Assembly (NCBI GenBank): GCA_019614645.1
Contig: JABWDB010000004.1
Coordinates: 21,638,001-21,702,000 of the forward strand
Direction of reading: 5' to 3'
DNA length: 64,000 bases
DNA from: Stratiolaelaps scimitus
Taxonomy: Eukaryota; Arthropoda; Arachnida; Mesostigmata; Laelapidae
The position numbers and the translations under genes are program-made. Positions 62,119-64,000 of the stretch are shown in pieces. The first letter of the stretch is position 1. Every line of letters begins with the position of its first letter. The notes below the pieces were generated by a model. The model was not told the origin of the DNA. It saw nothing but the letters and a program-made list of their open reading frames with translations, and did no database searches.

Positions 62119-62877
62119 CTGTTGAAGAAGGGGAAATATCATGTGGAGTAATACCTATGAATACATTAATGTATTTGACAAATCAATAATAATGGCCACT
62201 AGCCAATCATGCCATCATATCTGATCCATTAATTGCGGTCCGCAGTGTTGCATGATCAAGCACTTCTCTTATCTAGTGTAGCAAGTCCGTTTTCGCTTGG
62301 ACACATACATTCACGTGGACATATATATTTGTCAATGTACAATAGATGTTACATGCGACAACATATGTTCGATACAGGGTGCTCGGAAAGTACCACGACG
62401 CCGTGGGCGACTAACCAGGGTCTGACAGGTGTGAAGATAATCTTCCTCTCAATGACTTCTATATGATTTCCGCTAATATTTATTTAGTGTGATGAAGGCA
62501 AAAACGGACGAGGAAAGAATCACAACAAGCGCAGACATCGTGTGTACGATGTGCGAACGAATACATTTGCTTATTGTTTTGTTGAGAGGCTGGCTCACAA
62601 GCCAGCAGCGATCATGGTTTCCGCCGGATTGTATACATGGGAATCGAACTTTCATCGCATCATTTATAGTCGTCGTAGAAACACTCTTGTAAATCTATGC
62701 ACGAGAAGGAAAAATGCTCACGTCACACACGTACACACGGATACTGGCTATACCCTTTCAACAACTGCAGCACTTGGCTTCGAAGCTTCGAGTCCATGCC
62801 AGCGACGAAACACGACGTAACTTATCTCTGAATTTCAGTGGACGCAGGTCGCACAATCGGCCTCTGTCCGTCTGTGA

Positions 62878-62911
<34 letters not shown>
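62878..62911. repeat. (CT)n microsatellite
   Basis: Thirteen perfect CT units followed by imperfect ones. Confidence 0.9.
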
Positions 62912-63320
62912 CCTGCGTCTCCAGAATATTAAACAGCTACAATATTTTGATCGTCATCAAAAAAAAACTCTAGGTTGCAATTTTCGTCGAACGCCGAGAA
63001 AATAGAAATAGCCAGCGACTTCCCCGTCTTTTACTAGATCGTATTCAAACTAGGAAGTTAGGAGAGTCCCACTCGTCCGGTGAACGGGTAGCAATTCGCC
63101 GTCAGCTGAACAGATTCCGTTCGAACAGCTGAACAGTCAACTGACACATGAGCGGAGACGAGATTACCCCCCGATCAGCCCGAGTCGATCGTGGACCGGT
63201 GTGTGTACGGCTTTAATACCGATGGCAACGGTTGACTACTGCCCAACAGAAGTCATACAGCGCTGTTAACGAAGCCATGATTAGAGCGTATAGCAACCCC
63301 CCTATGGGTAAACGAGACCA

Positions 63321-63623
63321 ATGGCCGACACACGACCATATCACGCACTCGGGGGTGGTTCGTTGCGAAGCTTAGCTGAAGTCCACCGTGAAGCTGGTCA
63401 ATGGGCAGACTCTGGTAGCTCACACATGATTCATGCTCATGTTCCACACTCGGGTAGAGACGAGCTCTTTCCCGTCATGCCCAAGTCGCATGTGGTGCTT
63501 GGTTCCCCCCCGCCGAAAGAGACGGCTGCTCTGTTTGCGTTGCTGAACATTGAACATATTCACCGAACGCCATTAGCGGAGCCTTGGCCCGGACTCCGAA
63601 GGGCTCACCTGGTGGTTGGATAG
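63321..63623 (+). other. Uncharacterised 100-codon frame (speculative)
   Basis: An ATG in a good context (ACCAATGGCC) opens a 100-codon frame with fairly balanced composition, including VMPKSHVVLGSPPPKETA. No domain, splice partner or neighbour supports it. Confidence 0.15.
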
Positions 63624-64000
63624 GTGGCTCACTGAGTTGATTCATGCTGATTGTCCGGGCGCTCCGAATCGCTCAAGAGTGCCCGGGGCGGCCACCGAAC
63701 CACAATTCGAATGCACAGATACAATCCTGCGGGGCTTAAATCTTCCAGTTGCAATTTGCTTGGGCCAGCAACCGGCAGATGGCGCTGCGGCGGCATAGCA
63801 TAGACGGCGGTAAAGAAGGTTTGTTGTTAGATCACCCATAGAAGGGCGGTTTCGGAGAAAAAAAATATATTCGAAATAAACTCGGAACCTTTTACGCAAT
63901 AATCGAATACAGATGGAGGGTTTTTTGCAAAGAACCGGACAAAAATAAATGAAGACGTCTACTTCTGATAACAGGGGTTATTGTGAGGCATATGCACGAG

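Larger units (their letters stand above)
62119..64000. other. Right-edge spacer
   Basis: Probably contains the promoter and 5' UTR of the minus-strand gene, but no start site can be pinned. A CT repeat lies at 62878-62911. The only notable frame is 63321-63623. Confidence 0.4.

Noticed and set aside
1..64000. CRISPR arrays, prokaryotic operons, rRNA genes
   Set aside because: No regularly spaced direct repeats with unique spacers, no ribosome-binding-site-linked frames and no rRNA-like sequence were seen; the spliced genes show the DNA is eukaryotic.

Overview
This is nuclear DNA of a metazoan. The genes have GT-AG introns with matching phases, one tRNA has an internal poly-T terminator, and there are LINE and SINE retroposons and many AT-dinucleotide microsatellites. 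An arthropod, perhaps a mite or other chelicerate, would fit the compact introns, the CR1/L2-like LINE and the long gene-poor spacers, but nothing here fixes the taxon. No bacterial operon, CRISPR array, rRNA gene or virus was seen.

Layout. Bases 1-5000 hold a 5'-truncated, frameshifted non-LTR retrotransposon on the minus strand and, to its left, a stretch of protein-like but broken reading frames. Bases 5000-39150 are a gene-poor desert of about 34 kb. It contains microsatellites, several SINE copies, a badly decayed second LINE with a SINE fragment inside its span (23.7-25.1 kb) and one orphan coding-like segment with a hydrophobic stretch (18.1-18.4 kb). Three protein genes follow. OSCP1 (39152-44014, plus, 6 exons, 383 codons) and SUCLG1 (46792-51213, plus, 6 exons, 326 codons) could be assembled exon by exon from ATG to stop. 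A large gene for a zinc-finger, Gln/His-rich nuclear protein lies on the minus strand (61684 down to at least 56629), convergent with SUCLG1; both of its ends are unresolved. A complete tRNA-Arg(CCG) gene sits on the minus strand between OSCP1 and SUCLG1. Two perfect octamer motifs lie between it and SUCLG1.

Function. SUCLG1 is a mitochondrial TCA-cycle subunit, OSCP1 is a conserved protein of uncertain role, and the third gene is a probable transcription regulator. They look like unrelated neighbours, not a functional cluster.

The most useful discovery is a short dispersed SINE-like family with four copies in the window. Two have perfect target-site duplications: 12 bp around a 184-bp full-length copy in an OSCP1 intron, and 14 bp around a 45-bp truncated copy. 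The family has a tRNA-like B box near the 5' third, a conserved 3' body and an A-rich tail. Its 3' end does not resemble the 3' end of the LINE family present here.
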